Shown here: in pieces, positions 51,282 through 60,311 of the stretch
Numbering within the stretch: the first letter of the stretch is position 1
Layout: each line of letters begins with the position of its first letter
From: Roseovarius sp. M141
GTDB taxonomy: Bacteria > Pseudomonadota > Alphaproteobacteria > Rhodobacterales > Rhodobacteraceae
Direction of reading: 5' to 3'
DNA length: 64,000 nt
NCBI RefSeq assembly: GCF_024355225.1
Contig: NZ_VCNH01000008.1
Coordinates: 2,914,001-2,978,000 of the forward strand
Made by a program: the position numbers and the translations under genes
The notes under the pieces: generated by a model
Told to the model about the DNA's origin: nothing
Database searches by the model: none
Seen by the model: only the letters and a program-made list of their open reading frames with translations

Positions 51282-52756
51282 CCACCGCCCCCATCGTCTC
51301 CAAGGTCTGGAGTTTCTGCACCACGCTGCGCGATGATGGCGTCGGCTACGGTGATTACCTCGAACAGCTGACCTATCTCATCTTCCTCAAGATGGCGGAT
51401 GAGTACGCCAAGCCGCCGTACAGCCGCGATGTAGGTGTTCCCGAGGGCTATGACTGGACCAGCCTGACGACCCGCCGCGGTGCCGATCTGGAGGCGCATT
51501 ACATCGCCCTCCTGCGCAAGCTGGGCGAGCAAAAGGGCATGCTGGGCCAGATCTTTACCAAATCGCAGAACAAGATCACCGACCCGGCCAAGCTGTTCCG
51601 CCTGATCGACATGGTAGACGGCACGCAATGGGTGATGCTGGGTGCCGACGTGAAGGGCGACATTTATGAAGGCCTGCTTGAGCGTAACGCGGAAGACACT
51701 AAATCAGGTGCTGGTCAGTATTTCACCCCGCGCGCCCTGATCCGCGCCATGGTGGAATGCATGCGCCCCGAGCCGGGCAAGACGATCGCCGACCCGGCCT
51801 GCGGCACCGGCGGCTTTTTCCTCGCCGCCCATGATTTCCTGACAGACAGTGAGAATTTCGCGCTCGACAAGGCTCAGAAGGCATTTCTGAAGCATGAAAC
51901 CTTCTTCGGCAACGAAATCGTCGCCGGCACACGGCGGCTATGCCTGATGAACATGTTCCTGCATGGGATCGGCGAGATGACCGGCTACTCTCTGGTCTCG
52001 CCCGCCGATGCGCTGATTTCGCCGCCCTCGGAGACCTTCGACTATATTCTGGCGAACCCGCCCTTCGGCAAGAAAAGCTCGATGAGTTTTACCAATGCCG
52101 AAGGGGAGCAGGAAACCGACGATCTGACCTACAATCGGCAGGATTTCTGGGCCACGACCTCAAACAAGCAGCTGAATTTTGTGCAGCACATCCGCACAAT
52201 GCTGAAAACCACCGGCCGCGCTGCCGTCGTGGTCCCCGACAACGTGCTGTTCGAGGGCGGCGCTGGAGAGACAATCCGGCGCAAGCTTTTGCAAAACACT
52301 GACCTGCACACGATCCTGCGCCTGCCGACCGGGATTTTCTATGCCCAGGGCGTCAAGGCGAACGTCATCTTCTTCGACAACCGCGCCGCCAGCCCCGACC
52401 CGCAGACGTCACAGGTCTGGTATTACGACTACCGCACCAATGTGCATCATACGCTCAAGCAGAAACCCTTGACCTTCGCACACCTGGAAGATTTCATCGC
52501 CTGCTACAATCCAGCTAACCAGCATGAGCGGGAAGCAACCTGGAGCGAGGCCACCCCGGATGGTCGCTGGCGGGCCTACTCCCGAGAAGATCTGCTGCAA
52601 CGTGATAAGGCCAGCCTCGATTTGTTCTGGCTGCGCGATGTGTCGATGACCGACCTCGAAAACTTGCCCGATCCCGTCGTGCTGGCTGAAGAAATTCTCG
52701 AGCATCTGGGAGCCGCAATGGAGAGCTTCGATTCAGTTGTGAAGGGAATAAGATGA
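51278..52756 (+). CDS. hsdM: Type I DNA methyltransferase subunit
   Basis: A 492-residue N6-adenine methyltransferase. The N-terminal HsdM_N helical domain (KVWSFCTTLRDDGVGYGDYL) is followed by the SAM motif ADPACGTGGFFLAAHDFLTD and the catalytic NPPFGKKSSM (motif IV NPPF). AGQYFTPRALIRAMVECMRP is also typical. Needs HsdS for DNA recognition; since hsdS is truncated and no hsdR is present, it is probably a stranded subunit unless another HsdS is encoded elsewhere. It overlaps the SIR2-like gene by ATGA. Confidence 0.93.
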   Translation: MTTAPIVSKVWSFCTTLRDDGVGYGDYLEQLTYLIFLKMADEYAKPPYSRDVGVPEGYDWTSLTTRRGADLEAHYIALLRKLGEQKGMLGQIFTKSQNKITDPAKLFRLIDMVDGTQWVMLGADVKGDIYEGLLERNAEDTKSGAGQYFTPRALIRAMVECMRPEPGKTIADPACGTGGFFLAAHDFLTDSENFALDKAQKAFLKHETFFGNEIVAGTRRLCLMNMFLHGIGEMTGYSLVSPADALISPPSETFDYILANPPFGKKSSMSFTNAEGEQETDDLTYNRQDFWATTSNKQLNFVQHIRTMLKTTGRAAVVVPDNVLFEGGAGETIRRKLLQNTDLHTILRLPTGIFYAQGVKANVIFFDNRAASPDPQTSQVWYYDYRTNVHHTLKQKPLTFAHLEDFIACYNPANQHEREATWSEATPDGRWRAYSREDLLQRDKASLDLFWLRDVSMTDLENLPDPVVLAEEILEHLGAAMESFDSVVKGIR

Positions 52757-53124
52757 CTTGCACGATAGCAGATGGAAATTTGGCCATTCATTTTGATTAA
52801 TTTTACTTGAAGGGCGGATTCCGGACTTTCTCCGCAGGCGCGAAATCTCATGGAGCGATCAAGTGAAGCTGACATTCAGGCGACCATCAAAGCTCGATTT
52901 TCTCTGCACCGCCGCAAGGCAGCTTCAAGCCCTTTTGAACGATGCTGCAAATCGCACCAAGGGACACGAACCGCACTTAGCTGTCACAGCTACTGGAAAG
53001 CTGTTCAATGCCGATCGAAGTATGTTGGGCCAGAGCTGGTTGCAAGAACCCTCATCATCTCGCTTTTCTACGCTGCAGCTTGCCGGATATGAAATCTTGC
53101 TAATTGTTTCGATTTTCTTAGACT
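52757..53124. other. Non-coding region between hsdM and the GAF-Fis regulator
   Basis: About 368 bases. Open frames at 52850 and 52863 are short, lack ribosome sites and show no domain. No hsdR remnant could be recognised. The promoter of the regulator is presumably in the right part. Confidence 0.4.
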
Positions 53125-54114
53125 ATGCGCAACTTAGCGCCAGACGGGTCGCCGATGGAACGTAAGACGTCGCATGCCGATAGAGTTCTCGAAGCAACAA
53201 GCTCTGCTTCTGCTGCAGCTCGTTCGCAAATAGCGGCAAGCTGGCATCGGTCTGTGCAGAAGCACGGTCTAGATCCCAACAACCATCGCGCACCTGACAA
53301 ACTCGAACAGGCGGAGTTTCGGTCCCGGATTGCCGCCAACGAACAGTTTATGATGGTTGCTGCACCTCGTCTGGACGGTCTGTATTCATTGGTCGGCCGA
53401 TCGGGCTGCGCGGTGTTGTTGACGGACGCAGATGGCGTGATTCTGGATAAACGTATGGCGGACGCAGACACGTCGACGTTTGAACGCTGGGGTCTATCCA
53501 CCGGCGCAATCTGGAGCGAGGAGCGCGAGGGCACGAACGGTATCGGTACCTGCCTGACCGAATGCCGTCGGCTTATCATTCATCAAGACGACCATTTTCA
53601 CGCCCGCAACACGGGTATGAGTTGCATGGACGCGCCAATTTTCGGACCAAACGGGCAGATTTTGGCTGCGTTGGACGTATCATCCGCTCGCGTTGACCAG
53701 ACGGAGGCGTTTAATCGCCTGATCGCGGCACAAGTCAACCAAACCGCCCGTGCCATCGAAGAAGCCAATTTTCGAGCCGCATTCCCCTCAGCACGGATCA
53801 TTGTTGCGGATTCCGATAACAACGAAGCCGCGACGCTTCTTGCAATTGACGAGGACGACCTCGTCGTTGGCGCGACCCGCGAAGCGCGCCGCGCATTTGA
53901 TCTGGCCACCACCGGGCCACTTAAAGCGCGACCGGCATCAGATATCTTAGGTCGTAAAGATGGCCCATCGGGATTCGAACGGGCCGATCGCGCCGCGGTA
54001 TTGCGTGCCCTTGCTCGGGCAGATGGCAACGTCTCACAGGCCGCCCGCCAGCTTGGTGTGGGACGTGCTACGCTTTATCGACGGATGAGGCGGCTCGGTC
54101 TGAACGATATCTGA
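53125..54114 (+). CDS. GAF-Fis transcriptional regulator (AcoR-like without AAA+ domain)
   Basis: Up to 329 residues. An N-terminal activator-associated helical region (AAARSQIAASWHRSVQKHGL) precedes a GAF domain (residues ~75-215: SLVGRSGCAVLLTDADGVIL, EREGTNGIGTCLTECRRLII). The C-terminal Fis-type HTH_8 reads ALARADGNVSQAARQLGVGR ATLYRRMRRLGL in two adjoining parts. The sigma-54 AAA+ domain of AcoR is absent, so it probably acts with sigma-70 or represses. An ATG at 53155 (MERKTSH) is an alternative start. It lies just upstream of the palindrome and the aldehyde dehydrogenase gene. Confidence 0.82.
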   Translation: MRNLAPDGSPMERKTSHADRVLEATSSASAAARSQIAASWHRSVQKHGLDPNNHRAPDKLEQAEFRSRIAANEQFMMVAAPRLDGLYSLVGRSGCAVLLTDADGVILDKRMADADTSTFERWGLSTGAIWSEEREGTNGIGTCLTECRRLIIHQDDHFHARNTGMSCMDAPIFGPNGQILAALDVSSARVDQTEAFNRLIAAQVNQTARAIEEANFRAAFPSARIIVADSDNNEAATLLAIDEDDLVVGATREARRAFDLATTGPLKARPASDILGRKDGPSGFERADRAAVLRALARADGNVSQAARQLGVGRATLYRRMRRLGLNDI

Positions 54115-54121
54115 CCGGACC

Positions 54122-54139
54122 TGTCTCAGATGTGAGACA
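54122..54139. promoter_or_regulatory. Operator-like palindrome before aldehyde dehydrogenase gene
   Basis: TGTCTCA (54122-54128) and TGAGACA (54133-54139) are exact inverted repeats with a four-base spacer. It lies between the GAF-Fis regulator and the aldehyde dehydrogenase gene, eight bases after the regulator stop. TGTCTCA/TGAGACA palindromes are known binding sites of AcoR-type Fis regulators, so this is a good candidate operator for the adjacent regulator. Confidence 0.65.
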
Positions 54140-54243
54140 CTTGCGACGATCGTTCGATTTCGTCCTGCTGACGGACGCTGATGCACATGTCAGATTACGC
54201 CCAAGCCCAGGTGGAGGACTTGGGCATTCAGGAGGAAAGTACA

Positions 54244-55767
54244 ATGAAAGATCTCGCACATACCGAAGCCGGTACGTACACATCACCGTTCAAGACAAAA
54301 TATGACAACTATATCGGCGGCAAATTCGTGCCCCCGGTGAACGGTCGATACTTTGAGAATGTAACGCCAATTACAGGCGAAAAAATCAATGATATCGCAC
54401 GCTCGGACGCGGATGACGTGAACCTGGCGCTGGATGCCGCCCACGCGGCCAAGGCTGCCTGGGGTGCCACATCGAGCACCGAAAGGGCGAACATGTTGCT
54501 GAAGGTTGCTGATGCGATTGAAGACAACCTTGAACTGCTCGCCCAAGCCGAAACATGGGATAACGGCAAGCCAATCCGCGAAACGATGGCCGCCGACATT
54601 CCCCTTGCCGCGGACCACTTCCGGTACTTTGCCAGCGTGCTGCGCGGTCAAGAAGGCACGATGAGCGAAATTGACGCTGATACGGTGGCTTACCACTACC
54701 ACGAGCCGCTGGGCGTTGTCGGGCAGATCATCCCGTGGAACTTTTCGATCCTGATGGCAGCCTGGAAGTTGGCGCCAGCATTGGCAGCGGGCAACTGTGT
54801 CGTGATGAAACCCGCCGAACAAACACCAGCTGCGATCATGGTCTTGGCGGAGATCGTCAAAGATCTGCTTCCGGCGGGTGTGCTGAACATCGTCAACGGC
54901 TATGGTGCCGAGGTCGGGGCTGCACTGGCCACATCCAAGCGCATCGCCAAGATCGCCTTCACAGGCTCTACTGCGACGGGTCGCACGATCATGAAGGCCG
55001 CGACCGAGAACCTGATCCCGGTCACGCTTGAGTTGGGGGGGAAAAGCCCCAACGTGTTCTTCTCGGACATCATGCGCGAGGACGATGCATTCCTTGACAA
55101 GGCGATCGAGGGTTTCGTCTTGTTCGCGTTCAATCAAGGCGAAGTCTGTACCTGCCCGTCACGTGCCTTGGTGCAGGAAGACATCTATGACGCCTTCATG
55201 GAACGCGTCATAGAACGTGTAAAAGCCATCAAGCACGGCGACCCGCGCGACCCTGAAACGATGGTTGGCGCTCAAGCCAGCACAGCCCAGCAGGAGAAGA
55301 TCTTGTCTTACTTCACGATCGGCCGTGAGGAAGGGGCAGAAGTTCTCATTGGTGGTGCTGCGGCGGAGTTCGGCGGCGAATTGGCAGGTGGCAACTACAT
55401 CCAGCCAACGATCTTCAAGGGCGACAACAGTATGCGTGTTTTCCAGGAAGAGATTTTCGGACCGGTTGTCTCCGTCACGACATTCAAGGACGAAGCAGAA
55501 GCCTTGGCGATCGCAAATGATACGATGTACGGGCTTGGCGCGGGCGTTTGGTCACGAGATATGAACACCTGCTACCGCATGGGCCGCGCAATCGAGGCGG
55601 GCCGCGTCTGGGTCAACAATTATCACGCCTACCCTGCCCATGCTGCCTTCGGTGGCTACAAGCAGTCGGGGATCGGCCGCGAAAACCACAAGATGATGCT
55701 CGATCACTATCAGCAGACCAAGAACATGCTGGTCAGCTACAACCCCAACAAACTTGGTTTTTTCTAG
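54244..55767 (+). CDS. NAD-dependent aldehyde dehydrogenase
   Basis: A 507-residue aldehyde dehydrogenase starting [20 protein letters not shown], with GGAGGA seven bases upstream; an ATG at 54181 is rejected. The catalytic Glu lies in [14 protein letters not shown], the catalytic Cys in [15 protein letters not shown], and the cofactor loop in [19 protein letters not shown]. Length and the [20 protein letters not shown] start match AldA/AcoD-type acetaldehyde dehydrogenases. It would oxidise the aldehyde produced by the adjacent alcohol dehydrogenase. The stop lies 12 bases before adhP. Confidence 0.93.
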   Translation: MKDLAHTEAGTYTSPFKTKYDNYIGGKFVPPVNGRYFENVTPITGEKINDIARSDADDVNLALDAAHAAKAAWGATSSTERANMLLKVADAIEDNLELLAQAETWDNGKPIRETMAADIPLAADHFRYFASVLRGQEGTMSEIDADTVAYHYHEPLGVVGQIIPWNFSILMAAWKLAPALAAGNCVVMKPAEQTPAAIMVLAEIVKDLLPAGVLNIVNGYGAEVGAALATSKRIAKIAFTGSTATGRTIMKAATENLIPVTLELGGKSPNVFFSDIMREDDAFLDKAIEGFVLFAFNQGEVCTCPSRALVQEDIYDAFMERVIERVKAIKHGDPRDPETMVGAQASTAQQEKILSYFTIGREEGAEVLIGGAAAEFGGELAGGNYIQPTIFKGDNSMRVFQEEIFGPVVSVTTFKDEAEALAIANDTMYGLGAGVWSRDMNTCYRMGRAIEAGRVWVNNYHAYPAHAAFGGYKQSGIGRENHKMMLDHYQQTKNMLVSYNPNKLGFF

Positions 55768-55779
55768 GGAGGAAAAAAG

Positions 55780-56814
55780 ATGACCAATACAATGAAAGCA
55801 GCCGTTGTCCGCGAATTCGGGGCACCACTTCAGATCGAAGAGGTCCCCATCCCGGAAGTCGAGCCGGGCATGATCCAGGTCGCCATCCACGCGTCCGGCG
55901 TATGCCATACCGATCTGCACGCCGCCGAGGGCGACTGGCCGGTCAAGCCTCAGCCGCCCTTCATTCCCGGACATGAAGGCGTGGGATACGTCTCTGCTGT
56001 TGGCAAGGGCGTGACCAATGTGAAAGAGGGTGACCGCGTCGGCGTGCCATGGCTCTACACCGCGTGCGGACATTGCCGGCACTGCCTCGGCGGGTGGGAG
56101 ACGCTCTGCAAGAGCCAGAAGAACACTGGCTATTCCGTGAATGGCGGTTTTGCCGAATTCGTGCTCGCCGACCCCAACTATATCGGCCACCTTCCCGATA
56201 ACGTCGGCTTCAACGAAATCGCTCCGGTGCTCTGCGCGGGTGTGACGGTCTACAAGGGTCTGAGGATGACCGACACCAGGCCGGGCGACACCGTGGCCAT
56301 TTCGGGGATCGGCGGTCTGGGTCATATGGCGGTGCAATACGCCGTCGCGATGGGGCTGAACGTTGTGGCCGTCGATATCGACGATGCCAAGCTCGAGCTT
56401 GCCCGGCGCCTTGGGGCCAAGGTGACCGTGAACGCCCGGACCGAGGACGATCCGGCTGCCAGGGTGGTGAAGGAAACCGGCGGCGGGGTTCAGGGCGTCC
56501 TCGTCACCGCCGTCGGGGAAAAGGCATTCGAGCAGGCCATCGGCATGGTTGATCGCGGCGGCACGGTTGCGCTGAATGGTCTTCCCCCGGGTAATTTCCC
56601 GCTCAACATCTTCGGGATGGTGCTCAACGGCGTGACGGTGCGCGGCTCGATCGTCGGGACGCGGCTTGATTTGCAGGAATCGCTCGCGTTCGCCAGTGAT
56701 GGCAGGGTGAAGGCCACGATCGAAACAGCACCCCTGGACGAGATCAACGCGATCCTTGACCGGATGAGGAGCGGCAAGATCGAAGGCCGGATGGTCCTTG
56801 ACCTCACCAGCTGA
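55780..56814 (+). CDS. adhP: Zinc-dependent alcohol dehydrogenase AdhP
   Basis: A 344-residue alcohol dehydrogenase. Catalytic zinc ligands are in [15 protein letters not shown] and [11 protein letters not shown]; the structural zinc lobe has the four-Cys pattern [15 protein letters not shown]. The NAD+ Rossmann motif is [17 protein letters not shown]. This is the class of ethanol-active AdhP. AGGGAGG precedes the ATG. With the aldehyde dehydrogenase upstream it forms an alcohol-to-acid oxidation operon. A strong stem-loop follows. Confidence 0.93.
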   Translation: MTNTMKAAVVREFGAPLQIEEVPIPEVEPGMIQVAIHASGVCHTDLHAAEGDWPVKPQPPFIPGHEGVGYVSAVGKGVTNVKEGDRVGVPWLYTACGHCRHCLGGWETLCKSQKNTGYSVNGGFAEFVLADPNYIGHLPDNVGFNEIAPVLCAGVTVYKGLRMTDTRPGDTVAISGIGGLGHMAVQYAVAMGLNVVAVDIDDAKLELARRLGAKVTVNARTEDDPAARVVKETGGGVQGVLVTAVGEKAFEQAIGMVDRGGTVALNGLPPGNFPLNIFGMVLNGVTVRGSIVGTRLDLQESLAFASDGRVKATIETAPLDEINAILDRMRSGKIEGRMVLDLTS

Positions 56815-56821
56815 TCTTGCG

Positions 56822-56857
56822 TTGCGGTCGGCCTTCATGTTTCCGGGCCGACCGCAA
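56822..56857. terminator. Strong stem-loop after adhP
   Basis: TTGCGGTCGGCC and GGCCGACCGCAA form a perfect 12-base stem with a 12-base loop. It begins seven bases after the adhP stop. No T-tract follows, so it is a weaker intrinsic terminator candidate or an mRNA-stabilising structure. Confidence 0.7.
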
Positions 56858-56885
56858 GTCACGCGACGCCTTCGGTTCGATATAG

Positions 56886-57240
56886 TTACAACGTTTCTGC
56901 TTGCGAGAAGGCTGCGAATGCCTCGTAGGCTTCGTCTGTCGAGCTCTCTTTCCACCGGCCTAACGTTGGAGCAGCGGAACCTACTCGCTGCTTTCCGAGC
57001 AGGTACCGGCCAAGCTGGGTAGGGCCAAAAGGCAATTTCGGTTGAATTCCTACCAGAATCGACGCGATTGAATGACCGGTCCTAGAAAATTCCGCTGCAC
57101 TCGCGAAGGTCGGGAAAGTCCGCACTCCGTCATTTAGGTTGACAAAATGCTGCGCGGCACACGAATGCCCGGTTCGATGAAGCTGCACCGCAGCACTGAC
57201 CGATGAAGCGAGCGGCAGCACCGGGCCGATCTCGACCAAA
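56886..57240 (-). repeat. Dispersed intergenic repeat region
   Basis: About 350 bases with no supported gene. On the minus strand, the stretch at 57150-57215 (GCAGCTTCATCGAACC ... GGGCATTCG) resembles 35072-35116. A related half-copy with GACCGGTCATTC lies at about 57075. An open frame of 117 codons on this strand is judged non-coding because it simply runs through the repeat. Confidence 0.55.
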
Positions 57241-57272
57241 GCTCAGGCGTACCACTATTCTGCAAGGAATTT

Positions 57273-57305
57273 AAAACGCCCCGAGCAGCATTGCTGCTTA
57301 GGGCG
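57273..57305 (-). terminator. Rho-independent terminator of the 146-aa gene
   Basis: On the minus strand CGCCCTAAGCAGCA pairs with TGCTGCTCGGGGCG (small imperfections) and is followed by TTTTAAA. It begins 14 bases after the stop codon at 57319. Confidence 0.85.
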
Positions 57306-57318
57306 CTCGTCTTACTTT

Positions 57319-57759
57319 TTATCTGTTCATTATGCCCAGCAGACAGCGATGAGCCGCAACTTGATCAAGGACGCTCTCACGGATGTTGAGAAAATCTTGG
57401 AAAAGAAATCGCAACTCAATAAGCTCCTCGCCGCGATCCGAATAGACGAGCATTTCGCGGATTTCGCCATGCGGACCAAATTCGTCATACCCCGTTTCCT
57501 CGAAGCGGTCTTCGCTGCCGAGGTATTCAGCAACGATGCTGCGGTCCAGGATGTCCATGACAGCGTCCAAGCCGCCTTCGTCTCTCGCATCGAAGGGTTG
57601 GCGCTCTTTCAGGCGCCCGAGGCAGCGCGACACGAAAGCCACGTCTCTTGCATTGTCGCCAAGGTGGAGTGACTTGGCCCGGTTGGCTATCTGACGGCCC
57701 AGCGCCACGGCCTGCGCAGCCAGATCATCCATGTCTTGTCTGTCGGAAAGTAATTGCAT
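57319..57759 (-). CDS. Hypothetical protein (146 aa)
   Basis: A 146-residue acidic, mostly helical protein starting MQLLSDRQDMDDLAAQAVAL. It contains DILDRSIVAEYLGSEDRFEE and LVYSDRGEELIELRFLFQDF. There are no membrane segments or known motifs. It is followed by a clear terminator, which supports a real transcription unit. An internal ATG at MDDLAAQ is an alternative start. It probably shares a transcript with the 140-aa gene upstream on the same strand, about 100 bases apart. Confidence 0.6.
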   Translation of the reverse strand: MQLLSDRQDMDDLAAQAVALGRQIANRAKSLHLGDNARDVAFVSRCLGRLKERQPFDARDEGGLDAVMDILDRSIVAEYLGSEDRFEETGYDEFGPHGEIREMLVYSDRGEELIELRFLFQDFLNIRESVLDQVAAHRCLLGIMNR

Positions 57760-57824
57760 CGTCGGGTATCCCCATGGTTAGCAGTCGATCGTTGGAGCGA
57801 CCGGAAAGGCAGCCCCTTCAAGAC

Positions 57825-57847
57825 AGCCGGCCCTGACGGGGCCGGCT
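57825..57847. terminator. Hairpin between the two hypothetical genes
   Basis: AGCCGGCCC (57825-57833) and GGGCCGGCT (57839-57847) form a nine-base stem with a five-base loop. It has no T-tract on the minus strand, so it may be a processing or attenuation structure rather than a full terminator. Confidence 0.5.
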
Positions 57848-57860
57848 TTGGTTGGGGACA

Positions 57861-58283
57861 TCACGCGACTTGCGAGATCATTTGCGATGCTTTGCAGCGG
57901 ATGTCGCTGGTAGGATCATTCTCAGCGATTAGCTTCAGCAATGCGCCGAGTTTGTCCGAAAGCAGACAGCAGTCCGTGACAAACCCGGAAGCAGGGTCAA
58001 TCTGGGCAAAAAGGCCGCTCTCGATCCGATCTGGATCGGCTACATATTCCAGGGTTAGCAACCGGTGAAAATCAACCAGCTGGCTGCTTTGTGCCCGTGT
58101 CAGGCGCCGTGTGTGGCGCATAGCCTCACACAGTAAAAACGCGCGTGCACTGGCCGCTGGGCCGCCCAGCCTGTGTGCAGCATTAGCCAACGCTGTCCCG
58201 TGATCGCGGAGGAACGCGCGCACATACTCCAGATTGGGGCAAGGCAGCTTTGTCAGTGTTTGGTAATAGGTCATGGGTTTCAT
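57861..58283 (-). CDS. Hypothetical protein (about 140 aa)
   Basis: A soluble, helical protein starting MKPMTYYQTLTKLPCPNLEY (ATG at 58283; the next Met, MTYYQ, is a further option). It contains AHRLGGPAASARAFLLCEAM, RAQSSQLVDFHRLLTLEYVA and LLSDKLGALLKLIAENDPTS. The open frame extends to 58373, where an AAAGGAGGAG lies further upstream, so a non-ATG start is possible. No family is recognised. It is probably co-transcribed with the 146-aa gene downstream. Confidence 0.58.
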   Translation of the reverse strand: MKPMTYYQTLTKLPCPNLEYVRAFLRDHGTALANAAHRLGGPAASARAFLLCEAMRHTRRLTRAQSSQLVDFHRLLTLEYVADPDRIESGLFAQIDPASGFVTDCCLLSDKLGALLKLIAENDPTSDIRCKASQMISQVA

Positions 58284-58622
58284 CCCCGGGTTGCGCTGCA
58301 CCAAAGCGGCAGCTTCAAGATGCCTGTCTCCTCCTTTCACAAGGCAATCTGGCCAGACCCGGTGTAGCAGCAACTGGGTCCGTCGGTCTGGCTCATGTCA
58401 GTGTTTATTTGGGTTCCGTCGCACCGGGGTTTCCTGATCTGCGCGGCCTCCCAAGAGGGCCCGCGCAAGATCTGGAAATCGGGTGACACGGGGCGTCGTC
58501 GTACGACCCACCCTCAACGCTCTTTCTCTCGTCCTTGTTTGGACGAACCTCAGTATTGAAGTGGTCCCAGAAAACCGGACAGTCGGCTAAGGTGTATCCC
58601 AAACCTTTGAAGGGATACGAGA

Positions 58623-58898
58623 ATGGCGAAGCGCCGGAACTTTACAGACAAGTTTAAAGCCAAGGTGGCGTTGGAAGCGCTGCGTGGCGATAAGACCGTG
58701 CAGGAGATCGCAGCAAAGCATCAGTTGCACCCGAACCAGGTCAGCACATGGAAACGGCAAGCTATCGACGGGATGGCTGATGTGTTTTCTGGTGGCAAGC
58801 AGAGCGGCCCGACGGAAGCGGAGGTCAAAGAACTGCATGCCAAGATTGGGAGGCTGGCCGTCGAGAATGATTTTTTGTCCGAAGGGCTGAAGCGGTGA
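58623..58898 (+). CDS. IS3-family OrfA
   Basis: A 91-residue protein starting MAKRRNFTDKFKAKVALEAL. It has the transposase_8 helix-turn-helix (TVQEIAAKHQLHPNQVSTWK) and a C-terminal leucine-zipper segment (VKELHAKIGRLAVENDFLSE). It binds the IS ends and provides the N-terminus of the OrfAB fusion transposase. TTTTTTG at 58871-58877 lies in frame for a -1 shift; the -1 frame is open from there into orfB. Confidence 0.9.
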   Translation: MAKRRNFTDKFKAKVALEALRGDKTVQEIAAKHQLHPNQVSTWKRQAIDGMADVFSGGKQSGPTEAEVKELHAKIGRLAVENDFLSEGLKR

Positions 58899-59749
58899 GC
58901 CCGGCAGAGAAACGCTCCATGATCAAGCGGGATCACCCTGAGCTGAGCATCAGCCAGCAGTGCAAACTGGTGCGGCTATCGCGGTCGGCGTTTTATTATA
59001 CGCCCGTCGGGATCGACGCGGATACGCTGGCCATGATGAAAGAGATTGACCGGGTCTTCACCAAATATCCGTTCTTCGGCAGTCGTCAGATCGCTGCCTA
59101 TCTACGAAGAGAGGGCACAGTAGTCGGGCGTCATCGCGTCAGGCGATTGATGGCGAAGATGGGCTTGGAGGCAATCTACAAACGCCCCCGAACCAGCCAA
59201 CCGCACCCGCAGCACCCGGTCTATCCGTATCTGCTTCGAGGCATGCAGATCGACCGCCCCAATCAGGTCTGGTGCGCTGATATCACGTTCGTGCCGGTCA
59301 AGAACGGCTTCCTGTATCTGGTCGCGATCATGGATTGGGCTACGCGCAAGATGCTGAGTTGGAGACTGAGCAACACGATGCACGCAGACTTTTGCATAGA
59401 CGCTTTGAATGAAGCCATTGCCAAACACGGTACACCGGAGATCATGAATACGGACCAAGGATCACAGTTCACGGGATCGGCCTGGATCAAAACGCTGACC
59501 GAGGCTGGCGTGCGCATCTCAATGGATGGACGCGGACGCTATCTGGACAACATCTTCATCGAGCGATTGTGGCGATCCCTGAAGCAGGAAGCGATCTATC
59601 TCGAAGAGATCAATGACGGCTTCCAAGCCCGGCATGTCATCAAGAACTGGATGGCATTCTACAACGCAGAGCGGCCCCATTCCGCGCTTGATCGGCAAAC
59701 GCCTGACGACGCATACTGGACCGGCTTGGAAGAGCAAAAGGCAGCATGA
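58895..59749 (+). CDS. IS3-family OrfB (transposase catalytic part)
   Basis: A 284-residue DDE domain protein. The HTH_21 region (KYPFFGSRQIAAYLRREGTV) precedes the rve core: VWCADITFVPVKNGFLYLVA (first Asp), IMNTDQGSQFTGSAWIKTLT (second Asp) and YLDNIFIERLWRSLKQEAIY (Glu). It ends AERPHSALDRQTPDDAYWTG. The GTG at 58895 overlaps the orfA stop; production by programmed -1 frameshift from orfA is likely. All three catalytic residues are present, so it may be active. Confidence 0.92.
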   Translation: MSPAEKRSMIKRDHPELSISQQCKLVRLSRSAFYYTPVGIDADTLAMMKEIDRVFTKYPFFGSRQIAAYLRREGTVVGRHRVRRLMAKMGLEAIYKRPRTSQPHPQHPVYPYLLRGMQIDRPNQVWCADITFVPVKNGFLYLVAIMDWATRKMLSWRLSNTMHADFCIDALNEAIAKHGTPEIMNTDQGSQFTGSAWIKTLTEAGVRISMDGRGRYLDNIFIERLWRSLKQEAIYLEEINDGFQARHVIKNWMAFYNAERPHSALDRQTPDDAYWTGLEEQKAA

Positions 59750-59843
59750 AACCTAAACCCGATACACCTTAGAAACGCTGCAAACCTGTCCGAAAAAGTG
59801 GGACCACTTCAAAGTCCAGGGTGGCGAACCTCTCCATGTCTGT

Positions 59844-59879
59844 ATCGGGTTGCATCGGTGAATCGGGTTGCATCGGTGA
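59844..59879. repeat. 18-bp perfect tandem duplication
   Basis: ATCGGGTTGCATCGGTGA occurs twice back to back (59844-59861 and 59862-59879), just right of the IS3 element. No function is evident. Confidence 0.9.
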
Positions 59880-60311
59880 TCTACCTCGAAAAATGTGATG
59901 TGCCAGTGTCAAGCTTGCACGTTACCCAGACGCAAACCGCATCTCACCGCAGATCCCGGATCTGAGCGCTCTCAAACAGGGAGCCGCACAAGAACCGGGC
60001 ATCCTGTGCATTATGACACACTGAATATGGCTGATTGCGATGCTGCGGCGTAGAGCACCCGCAGCCATCGGCCTATCTCTTACCGATTGGGAGCGGTGGA
60101 CACTGCTATACCTTTAACAGATCATGAAATCAGCGCCGCAGCGCGAGGTCATTTCACGAATTTTGGTCGAAATATTTCATCCGGCCAAAATCGTTCTAAT
60201 TCAGGATGTTAATGCCACCTGACAAAACTTACCCCGCTTCGTGGCAAACCAAAACAGCGGTTTTGGCATAACTACGCCCGTCCCGATAAATACTAGAACA
60301 TTACCCAATCA
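59880..60311. other. Non-coding region between IS3 and nrdJ
   Basis: About 430 bases, AT-richer toward 60110-60300. No gene, RNA or strong terminator was recognised. It lies beyond the 3' end of nrdJ. Confidence 0.4.

Larger units (their letters stand above)
58557..59811 (+). mobile_element. Complete-looking IS3-family element
   Basis: Terminal inverted repeats TGAAGTGGTCCCA (from 58557) and TGGGACCACTTCA (to 59811) match over 13 bases at the tips, with a further GGACAG block inside. Between them are orfA and orfB with a four-base overlap and a T6 slippery run. No clear target duplication is seen (GTAT versus AAGT flanks), so the element may be old or recombined. It is a different IS3 subgroup from the fragment at 15.5 kb. 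Confidence 0.88.

Noticed and set aside
52850..53165. Open frames at 52850 and 52863 as hsdR remnants
   Set aside because: No helicase or nuclease motif can be read, and composition is non-coding.
56886..57239. 117-codon minus-strand open frame
   Set aside because: It passes through a dispersed repeat similar to the one at 35056, so it is not a gene.
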